A stretch of DNA of 64,000 nt from Wocania_A sp965224845. Lineage in GTDB: Bacteria; Bacteroidota; Bacteroidia; Flavobacteriales; Flavobacteriaceae. This document shows, piece by piece, positions 25,606-35,114 of the stretch (its first letter is position 1; each line of letters begins with the position of its first letter). The notes under the pieces were generated by a model. It ran no database searches. It saw only the letters and a program-made list of their open reading frames with translations, and had not been told where the DNA came from. Position numbers and translations under genes: made by a program. The stretch is taken from positions 1 to 64,000 of the forward strand of contig CBDDAJ010000024.1 in assembly GCA_965224845.1 (NCBI GenBank). The letters run 5' to 3'.

Positions 25606-27810
25606 CTAGTTAGCAACCTCGCTAATAAATTTTATTCGATATAAGCGAAGTTCTTCGTCATCATAATCCCCATCAAACTCTTCAATAGCTTCATCAATAC
25701 TATCAGATTCAGACTCCATAAAATATTCATGAATTTCTTCTTGCTGATCTTCGTCTAAAATCTCATCAATCCAATAGTTAATATTTAATTTCGTTCCAGA
25801 ATATACAATAGCTTCCATTTCTTTAATAAAGTCTTGCATAGACATTCCTTTTGAGGATGCAATATCGTCTAAAGGTAGTTTTCTATCAACATTCTGAATA
25901 ATGTATAACTTATTGGCAGAATTGCTTCCTGTAGATTTTACAACTAAATCATCCGGACGGGTAATATCATTTTCTTCTACATACTTTGAAATAAGAGCAA
26001 TAAAATCTTTACCATATTTTTTTGCCTTCCCATCTCCTACACCGTGTACATTACTTAATTCGGACATAGAAATAGGGTACTTTAAAGCCATGTCTTCCAG
26101 AGAAGGGTCTTGAAAAATCACAAATGGTGGAACACCCATTTTTTTAGCATTCTTTTTACGCAAATCTTTAAGCATACCCATTAAAACATCATCAGCTACG
26201 GCTCCTCCGCTCTTTTCGGCAGTAATTATGGTTCCATCTTCCTGCTCTCCTTCAAAAATATGATCTTCGGTCATCATAAACGATACTGGCTTTTTCAAAA
26301 AATCTTTACCAGAATCAATCAATTTTATAACACCATAAGTTTCAATATCTTTTTTAAGGTATCCGGCAACCAGTACCTGCCTTAATAAAGCCATCCAGTA
26401 CTTATTATCGTAAGCTTTTCCCTTACCAAAAAAATCTTGTTCGTTGGTTTTATGTGAGTTTATTAAAGCATTTTCTTTACCTGTAATTACATTTACTAAA
26501 TCTTTAGATTTATATTTTTCGTTTGTTTTTTCAATAGTCTCCAATAACAACTTAACATTATCTTTAGCTTCAACCTGTGTTTTAGGGTTACGGACATTAT
26601 CATCCATATCCCCACCTTCACCGGTTTTGTTATCAAATTCTTCTCCAAAATAATGCAGGATAAATTTTCTACGAGATATCGACGTTTCTGCAAAAGCAAC
26701 AACTTCTTGTAACAAAGCCTGCCCTATTTCTTGTTCGGCTACTGGTTTACCAGACATGAACTTTTCCAGCTTTTCTATATCTTTATAAGCATAATACGCT
26801 AAACAGTGCCCTTCGCCTCCATCACGACCAGCACGACCTGTTTCCTGGTAGTAACTCTCTATGCTTTTAGGAATATCATGGTGAATAACAAAACGTACAT
26901 CAGGCTTATCAATCCCCATCCCAAAAGCTATAGTGGCAACTACAACATCTACATCTTCCATAAGAAACTTGTCCTGATGGCTAGATCTGGTTTTAGCATC
27001 TAAACCAGCATGATACGGTACAGCTTTTATGCCATTTACCTGTAATACTTGTGCTAACTCCTCTACACGTTTTCTACTTAAACAATAAACAATACCTGAT
27101 TTCCCTTCGTTGTGTTTAATAAATCGGATGATATCTACATCAACGTTCTTGGTTTTTGGTCTAACCTCATAATATAAATTGGGTCTGTTAAATGATGCTT
27201 TAAAAGTTGTTGCGCCCGTAATTCCCAAGTTTTTTATAATATCCTCCTGCACTTTGGGAGTTGCTGTTGCTGTTAGTCCTATGATAGGTATATCGTCACC
27301 AATTCTTTTAATTATATGTCTTAAGTTTCTATATTCTGGTCTAAAATCATGCCCCCATTCACTTATACAATGTGCCTCATCAATTGCCATAAAAGAAATC
27401 TTGACAGTTCTAAGAAAATCAACATTTTCTTCTTTAGTTAACGATTCTGGGGCAACATATAGCAGCTTAGTAACACCATTAACAATATCTTCTTTTACAC
27501 GTTTTACTTCAGTTTTATTTAATGAAGAATTTAATACATGGGCTACACCTTCTTCTTGAGATACGCCTCTAATGGCATCTACCTGATTTTTCATTAATGC
27601 TATTAAAGGTGATACTACAATGGCAGTCCCTTCTTGCATTAATGCTGGCAACTGGTAACAAAGAGACTTTCCGCCTCCTGTTGGCATAATTACAAATGTG
27701 TGCTTTTTTGATAAAATACTTTCAACGACATCTTCTTGCAATCCTTTGAATTTATTAAACCCAAAATATTTTTTTAGTGCGGAGTGAATGTCACTTTTTG
27801 TTGTTAACAT
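25606..27810 (-). CDS. recQ: ATP-dependent DNA helicase RecQ
   Basis: 734 residues. Walker A is MPTGGGKSLCYQLP (about 42-55), the DEAH box is FMAIDEAHCISEWGHDFRPE (about 140), and motif VI is QETGRAGRDG. The RQC region has HYFGEEFD but none of the four zinc-binding cysteines of E. coli RecQ (TSISRRKF and GEGGDMDDN instead). An HRDC-like domain (MGVPPFVIFQDPSLEDM) and a helical acidic C-terminal tail follow. RecQ unwinds 3'-5' during recombination repair. It is divergent from kdsD. Confidence 0.96.
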   Translation of the reverse strand: MLTTKSDIHSALKKYFGFNKFKGLQEDVVESILSKKHTFVIMPTGGGKSLCYQLPALMQEGTAIVVSPLIALMKNQVDAIRGVSQEEGVAHVLNSSLNKTEVKRVKEDIVNGVTKLLYVAPESLTKEENVDFLRTVKISFMAIDEAHCISEWGHDFRPEYRNLRHIIKRIGDDIPIIGLTATATPKVQEDIIKNLGITGATTFKASFNRPNLYYEVRPKTKNVDVDIIRFIKHNEGKSGIVYCLSRKRVEELAQVLQVNGIKAVPYHAGLDAKTRSSHQDKFLMEDVDVVVATIAFGMGIDKPDVRFVIHHDIPKSIESYYQETGRAGRDGGEGHCLAYYAYKDIEKLEKFMSGKPVAEQEIGQALLQEVVAFAETSISRRKFILHYFGEEFDNKTGEGGDMDDNVRNPKTQVEAKDNVKLLLETIEKTNEKYKSKDLVNVITGKENALINSHKTNEQDFFGKGKAYDNKYWMALLRQVLVAGYLKKDIETYGVIKLIDSGKDFLKKPVSFMMTEDHIFEGEQEDGTIITAEKSGGAVADDVLMGMLKDLRKKNAKKMGVPPFVIFQDPSLEDMALKYPISMSELSNVHGVGDGKAKKYGKDFIALISKYVEENDITRPDDLVVKSTGSNSANKLYIIQNVDRKLPLDDIASSKGMSMQDFIKEMEAIVYSGTKLNINYWIDEILDEDQQEEIHEYFMESESDSIDEAIEEFDGDYDDEELRLYRIKFISEVAN

Positions 27811-27873
27811 TGATTAAATAAAAAATTAATTTACACTATTGAAATACACTAAACTTAAAAGTATATTATTCTT

Positions 27874-27881
27874 TAATTTTG
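27874..27881 (+). promoter_or_regulatory. -7 box ahead of kdsD
   Basis: TAATTTTG matches TAnnTTTG and lies about 140 bases before the TTG start of kdsD, giving a long leader. No well-spaced -33 box was seen. The 206-base recQ-kdsD gap shows nothing else I can support. Confidence 0.4.
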
Positions 27882-28016
27882 CAGTGTATTTAGACAACCC
27901 TCATGTTTTTTTCGTTAGTTTTGTAACGCAAATCGAATTTACAATAAAATTAAATATTGATTTACATTTAAAGATAACAAAATCTTTAAAGCTTCAACAA
28001 AAAAAAATAATAAATT

Positions 28017-28982
28017 TTGAAAGACGAAATTTCTATTATTAATTCGGCAAAGCATACCATAGAAATGGAAAGTGAAGCTATATCTAACTTAGCTAACCTT
28101 ATCACAGATGATTTTGCCAATGCCGTAAAACTTATTTACAACTCCAAAGGTCGTGTTATCATTACCGGAATAGGAAAAAGTGCCATTATAGCCAATAAGA
28201 TTGTAGCTACATTAAATTCTACAGGAACTCCTTCTGTTTTTATGCATGCCGCCGATGCAATTCATGGCGATTTAGGATTAATTCTTAAAGATGATGTGGT
28301 TATTTGTATTTCCAAAAGCGGAAATACGCCTGAAATTAAAGTTTTAGTTCCTTTAATAAAAAGTGCAAAAAACAAAATGATTGCTATTACTGGTAATACC
28401 GATTCGTTTTTAGGGCAGCAAGCAGATTATATTTTAAATGCTTTTGTTAAACAGGAGGCCTGCCCAAATAACTTAGCCCCAACAACAAGTACTACTGCGC
28501 AATTGGTTATTGGAGACGCCCTGGCAGTTTGCCTATTAGATTTACGGGGCTTTTCGAGTAACGATTTTGCTAAATACCATCCAGGAGGTGCATTAGGTAA
28601 AAAATTGTATTTGCGAGTTCATGATATTTCATCGGTTAATGAAAAACCAAAAGTACAATTAGATACCAGCATTAAAAATATTATTATTGAGATTACAGAA
28701 AAGATGCTGGGTGTTACCGCTGTTGTAAAAAACGAAAAAATTGTTGGTATTATTACAGATGGTGATTTACGTAGAATGTTAACCAAAGTTGATGATTTTT
28801 CTACATTAACTGCAAAAGATATTATGAGTCCAAACCCAAAACATATAAATGTTGATGCTATGGCTGTTGATGCATTAGAAATTATGGAAACCAATGGTAT
28901 TTCTCAGCTACTTGTTGAAGACCGTGGTAATTACGCAGGTGTAGTGCACTTACACGATTTAATTAAAGAAGGTATTATATAA
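28017..28982 (+). CDS. kdsD: Arabinose-5-phosphate isomerase (KpsF/GutQ/KdsD family)
   Basis: 321 residues. The start is TTG at 28017: a stop codon lies two codons upstream, and the next ATG (28062) would remove part of the conserved N-terminal helix. The SIS domain (about 35-170) has ITGIGKSAIIANKIVATLNS, FMHAADAIHGDLG and CISKSGNTPEI. Two CBS domains follow (about 205-320). The enzyme turns ribulose-5-phosphate into arabinose-5-phosphate, the first step towards KDO for LPS. It overlaps the tatC ATG by one base, and lptB lies two genes further. Confidence 0.93.
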   Translation: MKDEISIINSAKHTIEMESEAISNLANLITDDFANAVKLIYNSKGRVIITGIGKSAIIANKIVATLNSTGTPSVFMHAADAIHGDLGLILKDDVVICISKSGNTPEIKVLVPLIKSAKNKMIAITGNTDSFLGQQADYILNAFVKQEACPNNLAPTTSTTAQLVIGDALAVCLLDLRGFSSNDFAKYHPGGALGKKLYLRVHDISSVNEKPKVQLDTSIKNIIIEITEKMLGVTAVVKNEKIVGIITDGDLRRMLTKVDDFSTLTAKDIMSPNPKHINVDAMAVDALEIMETNGISQLLVEDRGNYAGVVHLHDLIKEGII

Positions 28983-29803
28983 TGGCAAAGAAAGATATTA
29001 ATGAGATGTCTTTTTTAGACCATCTTGAAGATTTACGCTGGCATTTAATAAGAGCTGTAGTGGCCGTATTAATTGCAGCTACAGTAGCTTTTTTAATGAA
29101 GAGTTTCATTTTTGACACACTTATTTTTGGTCCTTCAAAAACAGATTTTTTAACTTACGAGCTGCTTTGTAAAGCCTCTCAGTTTTTTGGATTTGATAGT
29201 TTTTGTGGCACAGACTTCGATTTTGAAGTTCAAAGCAGAAAGCTAGCAGGACAATTTTCTGCACACATTTGGACCTCAATAACCTTTGGTTTTATTATAG
29301 CTTTCCCATATGTAATATACCAACTATGGAAATTTATTAGTCCAGGGCTACATAAAAACGAGCGTAAGCATTCAAAAGGATTTATAATTATTTCATCGCT
29401 TTTATTTTTTATAGGTGTACTATTCGGATATTATATTGTAACCCCTTTATCCATTAACTTTTTAGGTACCTATTCAGTAGCCGAAAGAGTTCATAACGAT
29501 TTCGATTTAAGTGATTACATAGGGCTAATCAGAGTTACCGTTTTGGCTTCCGGATTAATTTTTGAGCTTCCTATAATTATATACTTTTTTACTAAAATTG
29601 GTTTGGTAACGCCCGAAATATTAAGAAAATACAGAAAATATGCATTAGTAATTGTACTAATATTATCAGCAATTATAACACCTCCAGATATTACAAGTCA
29701 GATTATAGTGGCTATACCAATTATAATATTGTATCAAGTAAGTATTTATATATCTAAAATTGTTATTAGAAATCAAAAAAGAAAAGAAAAACAACATGTC
29801 TGA
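28982..29803 (+). CDS. tatC: Sec-independent protein translocase TatC
   Basis: 273 residues with six transmembrane helices. MSFLDHLEDLRWHLIRA is the conserved N-terminus and IWKFISPGLHKNERK-like wording (YQLWKFISPGLHKNERK) the first cytoplasmic loop. TatC is the receptor for twin-arginine signal peptides in the inner membrane. tatA/B are not in the window. It is translationally coupled to kdsD (one-base overlap) and overlaps the CMD gene by 8 bases. Confidence 0.97.
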   Translation: MAKKDINEMSFLDHLEDLRWHLIRAVVAVLIAATVAFLMKSFIFDTLIFGPSKTDFLTYELLCKASQFFGFDSFCGTDFDFEVQSRKLAGQFSAHIWTSITFGFIIAFPYVIYQLWKFISPGLHKNERKHSKGFIIISSLLFFIGVLFGYYIVTPLSINFLGTYSVAERVHNDFDLSDYIGLIRVTVLASGLIFELPIIIYFFTKIGLVTPEILRKYRKYALVIVLILSAIITPPDITSQIIVAIPIIILYQVSIYISKIVIRNQKRKEKQHV

Positions 29804-30146
29804 TATTGTTACCGAATTTAATGAATATCGAGAGAGAATGAACGATAAAATTCTTGCCGATAATAATAAAATCATAAAACGCATTTTTAATTTAGATACA
29901 AATGCTTTCACAGAAGGAGCCTTGGATGTTAAAACAAAAGAACTATTAGGTTTAGTAGCCTCCATGGTGTTACGATGCGATGATTGTGTAAAATATCATC
30001 TAGAAGCATGTTATAACGAAGGGATTTCTAAAGCACAAGTTGTAGAAACATTGAGTATTGCTAATTTAATTGGAGGTACTATAGTAATCCCTCATTTGCG
30101 TCGTGCTTACGAATTTTGGGACGCATTGGAAGCCAAAAGCAAATAG
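29796..30146 (+). CDS. Carboxymuconolactone decarboxylase (CMD/AhpD-like) family protein
   Basis: 116 residues from ATG 29796 (MSDIVTEFNEYRERM); a longer frame from 29760 would lie inside tatC. Cys61-Asp-Asp-Cys64 with His68 (RCDDCVKYHLEAC) is the AhpD-type redox motif. Such proteins are usually disulfide reductases or peroxidase partners rather than true decarboxylases. It sits in the kdsD-tatC-lptB run; the reason for this company is not known. Confidence 0.92.
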   Translation: MSDIVTEFNEYRERMNDKILADNNKIIKRIFNLDTNAFTEGALDVKTKELLGLVASMVLRCDDCVKYHLEACYNEGISKAQVVETLSIANLIGGTIVIPHLRRAYEFWDALEAKSK

Positions 30147-30274
30147 ATTCCAGACGTCTAACACGTTTAATCCTTAGAAAGAAGGCGCTAAAAGATAAAA
30201 TTCAAGTATTCTGCTACAATAGTGAACACGATTTTACTATTTTTAGCGTTCAGTATATTTTAGTATATAAAGTT

Positions 30275-31014
30275 ATGATATTAAAAGCCGAAAATTTAAT
30301 GAAGTCCTATAGCGGACGAAAAGTAGTGAAAGATGTTTCTCTTGAAGTTAATCAAGGAGAAATTGTGGGGCTTTTAGGCCCAAATGGTGCTGGAAAAACG
30401 ACTTCTTTTTACATGATTGTTGGTTTAATAAAACCCAATGGCGGACATATTTTTTTAGATCATACTGAAATTACTAAATACCCTATGTACAAGCGGGCAC
30501 AAAATGGTATTGGTATTTAGCACAAGAAGCTTCGGTTTTTAGAAAATTGAGTATTGAAGACAATATTTTAAGTGTTTTACAACTTACAAAACTGAGCAAA
30601 AAAGAACAGCATGATAAAATGGAATCACTTATTGAAGAATTTGGGTTGGGTCATATTCGTAAAAACCGAGGTGATTTATTATCTGGTGGTGAACGCCGTC
30701 GTACTGAAATAGCCAGAGCCTTGGCAACCGACCCTAGTTTTATTTTATTGGACGAACCTTTTGCTGGTGTTGACCCAGTTGCTGTTGAAGATATACAACG
30801 TATTGTAGCACAACTCACCAAAAAAAATATTGGAATTTTAATTACCGACCATAACGTACAAGAAACTTTAGCTATTACCGACAGAACTTACTTAATGTTT
30901 GAAGGAGGTATTTTAAAGCATGGTATTCCTGAAGACCTGGCAAATGATGAAATGGTACGTAAAGTTTATTTAGGTCAGAATTTTGAGCTACGCAAGAAAA
31001 AGATTCGGGACTAA
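30275..31014 (+). pseudogene. lptB: LPS export ATPase LptB, split by an apparent one-base deletion at about 30512
   Basis: From ATG 30275 the frame reads MILKAENLMKSYSGRKVVKD, with Walker A GPNGAGKTT, and hits TAG at 30518-30520 after AQNGIGI. One base over, the frame continues YLAQEASVFRKLS and has signature LSGGERRRTEIARAL, Walker B FILLDEPFAGVDP and ITDHNVQETL. LptB proteins carry the invariant GIGYLAQE here. Adding one G at 30512-30513 restores it and gives 246 residues. LptB powers LPS transport to the outer membrane with LptFG. It is essential in most Gram-negative bacteria, so a sequencing error is likelier than loss. Confidence 0.92.
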
Positions 31015-31017
31015 GTT

Positions 31018-31905
31018 TTAGTTTTTTAATTCAGTTGCTTTTCGTAAAAAAATAAACTTAAAAAGCTTCACTGCTAAAAGTGCTATACCTCCAACCAGTA
31101 AGCCTACAATAAAATCTCTTAAAATAGAAGGTAATCCTTCTAAAAAATGATGTAGAAGCTCTATGTTATGAACAAAAATACCTCCTGCGACTAAAATTAA
31201 AGCTATAGTACCAATTACAGATAAGCTTTTTATAACAACAGGCAGTGCATTTATTAAAAAGTTACCTATAAATTTTGAAACACTTTTTTTCTTACTACTT
31301 AGCTTTACGAGCTTATAACCAAAATCATCCATTCTAACAATAAGAGCCACTATACCATAAACACCTACTGTAGCTATAACAGCAACAATAGAAACTACTA
31401 ATATTTGAAACAAAATCGGTCTTCCTAAAACCGTTCCTAAAGCAATAATTACTATTTCTACGGATAATATAAAATCGGTAAAAATCGCCGATTTAATTTT
31501 ACTTTTTTCAACTTTTAAAACTTCTTCTTTAGAGACTGTTTCTTCTTCAATGTTAATTTTAGTATGCTTATGTGGCACAAAAAACTCATATATTTTTTCA
31601 GCACCTTCAAAAGCCAAATAAACACCCCCTAATACTAAAGCCAATGTAACTGCCCAAGGTGCAAAAGCACTAAGCAAAAAAGCAATGGGTAAAATAATTA
31701 GTTTATTAAGAAACGATCCCTTAGTAATGGCCCATAAAACCGGTAACTCTCTGGAGGAAACAAATCCTGTAGCTTTTTCAGCATTAACCGCTAAGTCATC
31801 ACCTAAAATTCCTGCTGTTTTTTTTGTACTTATTTTACTCATTACAACAACATCGTCCATTAAAGCAGCTATGTCGTCAAATAATGCAAAAAATCCTGAT
31901 GCCAT
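31018..31905 (-). CDS. DUF808 (YedI-like) inner-membrane protein
   Basis: 295 residues with the DUF808 opening MASGFFALFDDIAALMDDVV, then KISTKKTAGILGDDLAVNAE. About five to six transmembrane helices follow. The middle loop after VPHKH is charged. Function is unknown in all species I know of. It converges on lptB with a 3-base gap and lies 6 bases after pssA. Confidence 0.93.
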   Translation of the reverse strand: MASGFFALFDDIAALMDDVVVMSKISTKKTAGILGDDLAVNAEKATGFVSSRELPVLWAITKGSFLNKLIILPIAFLLSAFAPWAVTLALVLGGVYLAFEGAEKIYEFFVPHKHTKINIEEETVSKEEVLKVEKSKIKSAIFTDFILSVEIVIIALGTVLGRPILFQILVVSIVAVIATVGVYGIVALIVRMDDFGYKLVKLSSKKKSVSKFIGNFLINALPVVIKSLSVIGTIALILVAGGIFVHNIELLHHFLEGLPSILRDFIVGLLVGGIALLAVKLFKFIFLRKATELKN

Positions 31906-31911
31906 GTATTT

Positions 31912-32661
31912 TTATTTTGATGTTAAATTGTTTAAAACAGACATTATAATATAAAGCGAGATAATAAGTGGAATAGCTGCAAATTGCAATACAGCCAAAA
32001 GCACAATGCACAGTAATATAAAAATATAACGCGTTGCATTATCTTTAAAAGCCCAAGTTTTAAATTTTAAAGCAAATAATTTAATTTTTGAATTTAACAT
32101 CCAACAACTAAATAGAGTTAATGCTATTAAAAACCATTTATTAAGAATCACTGAATTGATTAAATCGTTATTTTGAAACTCTATAATTAGCGGTAACGAC
32201 ACTATTAATAAAGTGTTTGCCGGAGTTGGTAACCCTTTAAAGTAATTTTGCTGTTCGATATCAATATTAAATTTTGCTAACCGATATGCTGATGCTAAGG
32301 TTATAGATAAACCTAAAAGAGGAAGTATTTGCAATTTAAAGCCCATAAAACTGTTAGTTCCCCAATCTACATAAGTGTTTAGCATAGAATAATCATCAAT
32401 TGCTAGCGCTATTAATTTAAACATCACAATTCCAGGCACCAATCCACTAGTAACCATATCGGCGAGAGAATCTAATTGTACGCCTAATTCACTTTGAACG
32501 TTTAACTTTCTTGCAGCAAAGCCATCAAAAAAATCAAAAAATATACCCAAAAAAACAAATATAGCAGTTGCAACAACATTGTTATTAACTGCAAAAATTA
32601 CAGCAATACACCCACAAAATAAATTTAAAAGGGTTAAAGCATTAGGAATATATCGCTTCAT
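31912..32661 (-). CDS. pssA: CDP-diacylglycerol-serine O-phosphatidyltransferase
   Basis: 249 residues, multi-spanning. The CDP-alcohol phosphotransferase motif DG-x2-AR-x8-G-x3-D-x3-D is complete: DGFAARKLNV, then QSELGVQLDSLAD. The opening PNALTLLNLFCGCIAV is typical of PssA. It makes phosphatidylserine, the precursor of phosphatidylethanolamine. It is divergent from the PorV2-like gene across 88 bases. Confidence 0.95.
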   Translation of the reverse strand: MKRYIPNALTLLNLFCGCIAVIFAVNNNVVATAIFVFLGIFFDFFDGFAARKLNVQSELGVQLDSLADMVTSGLVPGIVMFKLIALAIDDYSMLNTYVDWGTNSFMGFKLQILPLLGLSITLASAYRLAKFNIDIEQQNYFKGLPTPANTLLIVSLPLIIEFQNNDLINSVILNKWFLIALTLFSCWMLNSKIKLFALKFKTWAFKDNATRYIFILLCIVLLAVLQFAAIPLIISLYIIMSVLNNLTSK

Positions 32662-32749
32662 ATTTAAGTTTTATTACCGTAAAAATAACAAAGTATTTCG
32701 GTCTAAAACAAAGAAGAAACAATATTGTATTTATTTTGAAGTTTATTAG

Positions 32750-33856
32750 ATGATAAATTATATGCATCTTTGTAAAAAATTGCGCTTGAAAGTTAACATA
32801 GCCACATTATTTTGTTTGTTATCATTAGCAGTATTTAGTCAAACCGTTAGAAAATACTCCAACGAGTTTATGAATATTGGTGTTGATGCAGCTGCTTTGG
32901 GAATGAGTAGTGCAGTTACTGCACACACTAACGATGTGAATTCTGGTTATTGGAATCCTGCAGGTATACTAAACCTTGAAGACAATCAACTAGCCTTAAT
33001 GCATTCGAGTTACTTTGCAAACATTGCAAATTACGATTATGCGGCTTTTGCCATGCCTCTTGATAATAGAAGTGCCATTGGAATATCATTAATTCGATTT
33101 GGGGTTGATGATATTTTAAATACGACCCAATTAATTGATGCACAAGGAAACATCAATTATGATAGAATCAGTTTGTTCTCGACTGCCGATTATGGGTTAA
33201 CATTTTCATATGCCAGAAAATTACCCGTACAGGGGCTTAATTACGGTATTAATGCCAAAGTAATTCGTAGAATTATTGGTGATTTTGCTTCGTCCTGGGG
33301 TTTTGGCTTTGATGTTGGTGTTCAATTTGAAACCAAAAACCATTGGAAATTTGGTATTATGGCTCGCGATATTACAACGACTTTTAATGCTTGGGCCATT
33401 GATGAAGAAGCGTTTGCAAAAATACAAAATGCTGTGGCAGGCCAAAATCAAGAACTCCCAGAAACTACTGAAATAACAATTCCTAAATTACAAATAGGCC
33501 TCTCTAAATTAGTTGATTTTAATGTAGATTATACACTTTTAACAGCAGTAAATTTAAATGTACGATTTGAAGAAAACAACGATATTATTTCGTCATCATT
33601 TGCCAGTATAAATCCAGCCTTAGGGTTTGAGTTTGGATATATCGACATGGTGTATTTACGTGCAGGTATTGGTAATTTTCAAAATGAATTGCAAATTGAC
33701 AATACCGAGCAATTAAGTTTTCAGCCTAGTTTTGGTGTTGGTTTTAAATATAATGGTGTACAAATAGATTATGCATTTACAGATATTGGCGATCAGAGTG
33801 TAGCTTTATATTCAAATGTATTTTCTTTAAAACTCGATTTAAGTATCTTTAGGTAA
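32750..33856 (+). CDS. PorV/PorQ-family outer-membrane barrel (PorV2-like)
   Basis: 368 residues. A hydrophobic signal segment (about 15-30, ending LAVFSQ) is followed by MNIGVDAAALGMSSAVTAHT and SGYWNPAGILNL, the FadL-like plug signature of the PorV/PorQ family. Alternating beta strands then run to a terminal aromatic-type strand (SLKLDLSIFR). PorV shuttles cargo in the type IX secretion system. This copy resembles the second paralogue called PorV2 in public annotations. Whether it takes part in T9SS is unproven. ATG 32762 is an alternative start. It is followed 61 bases later by the Lnb-type gene. Confidence 0.82.
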   Translation: MINYMHLCKKLRLKVNIATLFCLLSLAVFSQTVRKYSNEFMNIGVDAAALGMSSAVTAHTNDVNSGYWNPAGILNLEDNQLALMHSSYFANIANYDYAAFAMPLDNRSAIGISLIRFGVDDILNTTQLIDAQGNINYDRISLFSTADYGLTFSYARKLPVQGLNYGINAKVIRRIIGDFASSWGFGFDVGVQFETKNHWKFGIMARDITTTFNAWAIDEEAFAKIQNAVAGQNQELPETTEITIPKLQIGLSKLVDFNVDYTLLTAVNLNVRFEENNDIISSSFASINPALGFEFGYIDMVYLRAGIGNFQNELQIDNTEQLSFQPSFGVGFKYNGVQIDYAFTDIGDQSVALYSNVFSLKLDLSIFR

Positions 33857-33917
33857 GTTATAAATAACGACTTAGGGCAAATAAAAGCCATTATCAAGTA
33901 AAACAATTAAATTTTAA

Positions 33918-35114
33918 ATGAAAAAAATACGACTTCTTTTATTTCTCTTTCTATTAACAAGGGGTGCTTTTGGGCAAGCTATAGAGTTATCAAGTGAAGC
34001 AAAAATAAGTGTGCTGACTATTGGTCCCGGAAGCTCTTTAAATGATGCTTTTGGGCATAGTGCATTTAGGGTTCGTGATACAACTAAAGGAATAGATTGG
34101 GTTTATGGCTATGGAGAATACGATTTTGATACTCCAAATTTTTATTTAAAATTTGCTCAGGGCAAACTTAATTATCTGATTAGCAAAGATACTTTTCAAA
34201 AGTTTTACAGAGTTTACACTTATTTTGATAGAACTATAAAAGAACAAGTTTTAAACCTTTCACAGGTCGAAAAACAAAATCTATTTAATGTTTTAGTTAA
34301 CAACTATAAACCTGAAAACAGAGCATATCTTTATGAATTCTTTTTTGATAACTGTGCCACTAAAATTAAAGATGTTGCCAACATCACACTAAAAAATAAT
34401 ATTGCTTTTACCGAGCCTAAAAACTTTAAACAAGAAACCTTTAGAACTTTAATTCATAATAATCTTAATAAAAATTCTTGGGGAAGTTTAGGTATAGATA
34501 TAGCTTTAGGCTCTGTTATTGACAAAAAAGCAACACCAGAACAACATATGTTCTTACCAGAGAATATTTATCAATTCTTTGAAAATGCCACCATAAAAAA
34601 CAGTAACACTCCGCTAGTTAAAGAAAGTAAAACACTTTATACTCAAAAAAATGCTTATAAGTCTGAGTCATTTTTATTCAGCCCTCTACTGGTTTTTGGT
34701 GTTCTTGGCTTACTCATATTTTTTATTACTTACAAAGACCATAAAAAACAAAAACGAAGTATGTGGCTAGATGTTTTCTTATTTAGTACTACAGGCATTG
34801 TAGGTCTTTTTATTTTGTTGCTTTGGTTTGCAACCGATCATACCGGAACACACCAAAATTACAATTTACTTTGGGCATTTGCACTTAATGTATTTGTAAT
34901 ACCACAAGTATTGAAAAAGAAAGCAAACAACTGGTTTATTAAATATTTAAAGTTGTTGGTGATCTTACTTTGCCTCATGGTATTACACTGGTTAATTGGT
35001 GTACAAGTTTTTGCTATTGGGCTTATTCCGTTTTTAATAGCACTTTTTATAAGGTATATTTATTTGATCAAAAACACTTTAACAGGTAGACGAGCCAAAA
35101 TTATTGCCCTCTGA
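33918..35114 (+). CDS. lnb: DUF4105/Lnb-type lipoprotein N-acyltransferase, membrane-bound
   Basis: 398 residues. The signal sequence (1-19, RGAFGQ) leads to a periplasmic papain-like DUF4105 domain. Candidate catalytic residues are His47 (LNDAFGHSAFRV) and Cys146 (FFFDNCATKIKD). About five transmembrane helices follow from residue 225. The family was recently linked to N-acylation of lipoproteins in Bacteroides, which lack Lnt; that assignment is from literature memory. The 3' end overlaps the convergent sugar transferase by 14 bases. Confidence 0.82.
   Translation: MKKIRLLLFLFLLTRGAFGQAIELSSEAKISVLTIGPGSSLNDAFGHSAFRVRDTTKGIDWVYGYGEYDFDTPNFYLKFAQGKLNYLISKDTFQKFYRVYTYFDRTIKEQVLNLSQVEKQNLFNVLVNNYKPENRAYLYEFFFDNCATKIKDVANITLKNNIAFTEPKNFKQETFRTLIHNNLNKNSWGSLGIDIALGSVIDKKATPEQHMFLPENIYQFFENATIKNSNTPLVKESKTLYTQKNAYKSESFLFSPLLVFGVLGLLIFFITYKDHKKQKRSMWLDVFLFSTTGIVGLFILLLWFATDHTGTHQNYNLLWAFALNVFVIPQVLKKKANNWFIKYLKLLVILLCLMVLHWLIGVQVFAIGLIPFLIALFIRYIYLIKNTLTGRRAKIIAL

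Noticed and set aside
27839..28042. A 67-codon plus-strand frame between recQ and kdsD
   Set aside because: Low-complexity translation, overlaps the kdsD start and has no family pattern. Treated as leader sequence.
30116..30274. Upstream extension of the lptB frame from 30116
   Set aside because: It would overlap the CMD gene and adds residues with no similarity to LptB. ATG 30275 gives the family's usual start.
30147..30274. Possible small RNA or tRNA in the gap before lptB
   Set aside because: No cloverleaf or conserved tRNA motifs could be seen, and there is no terminator. Nothing supportable.
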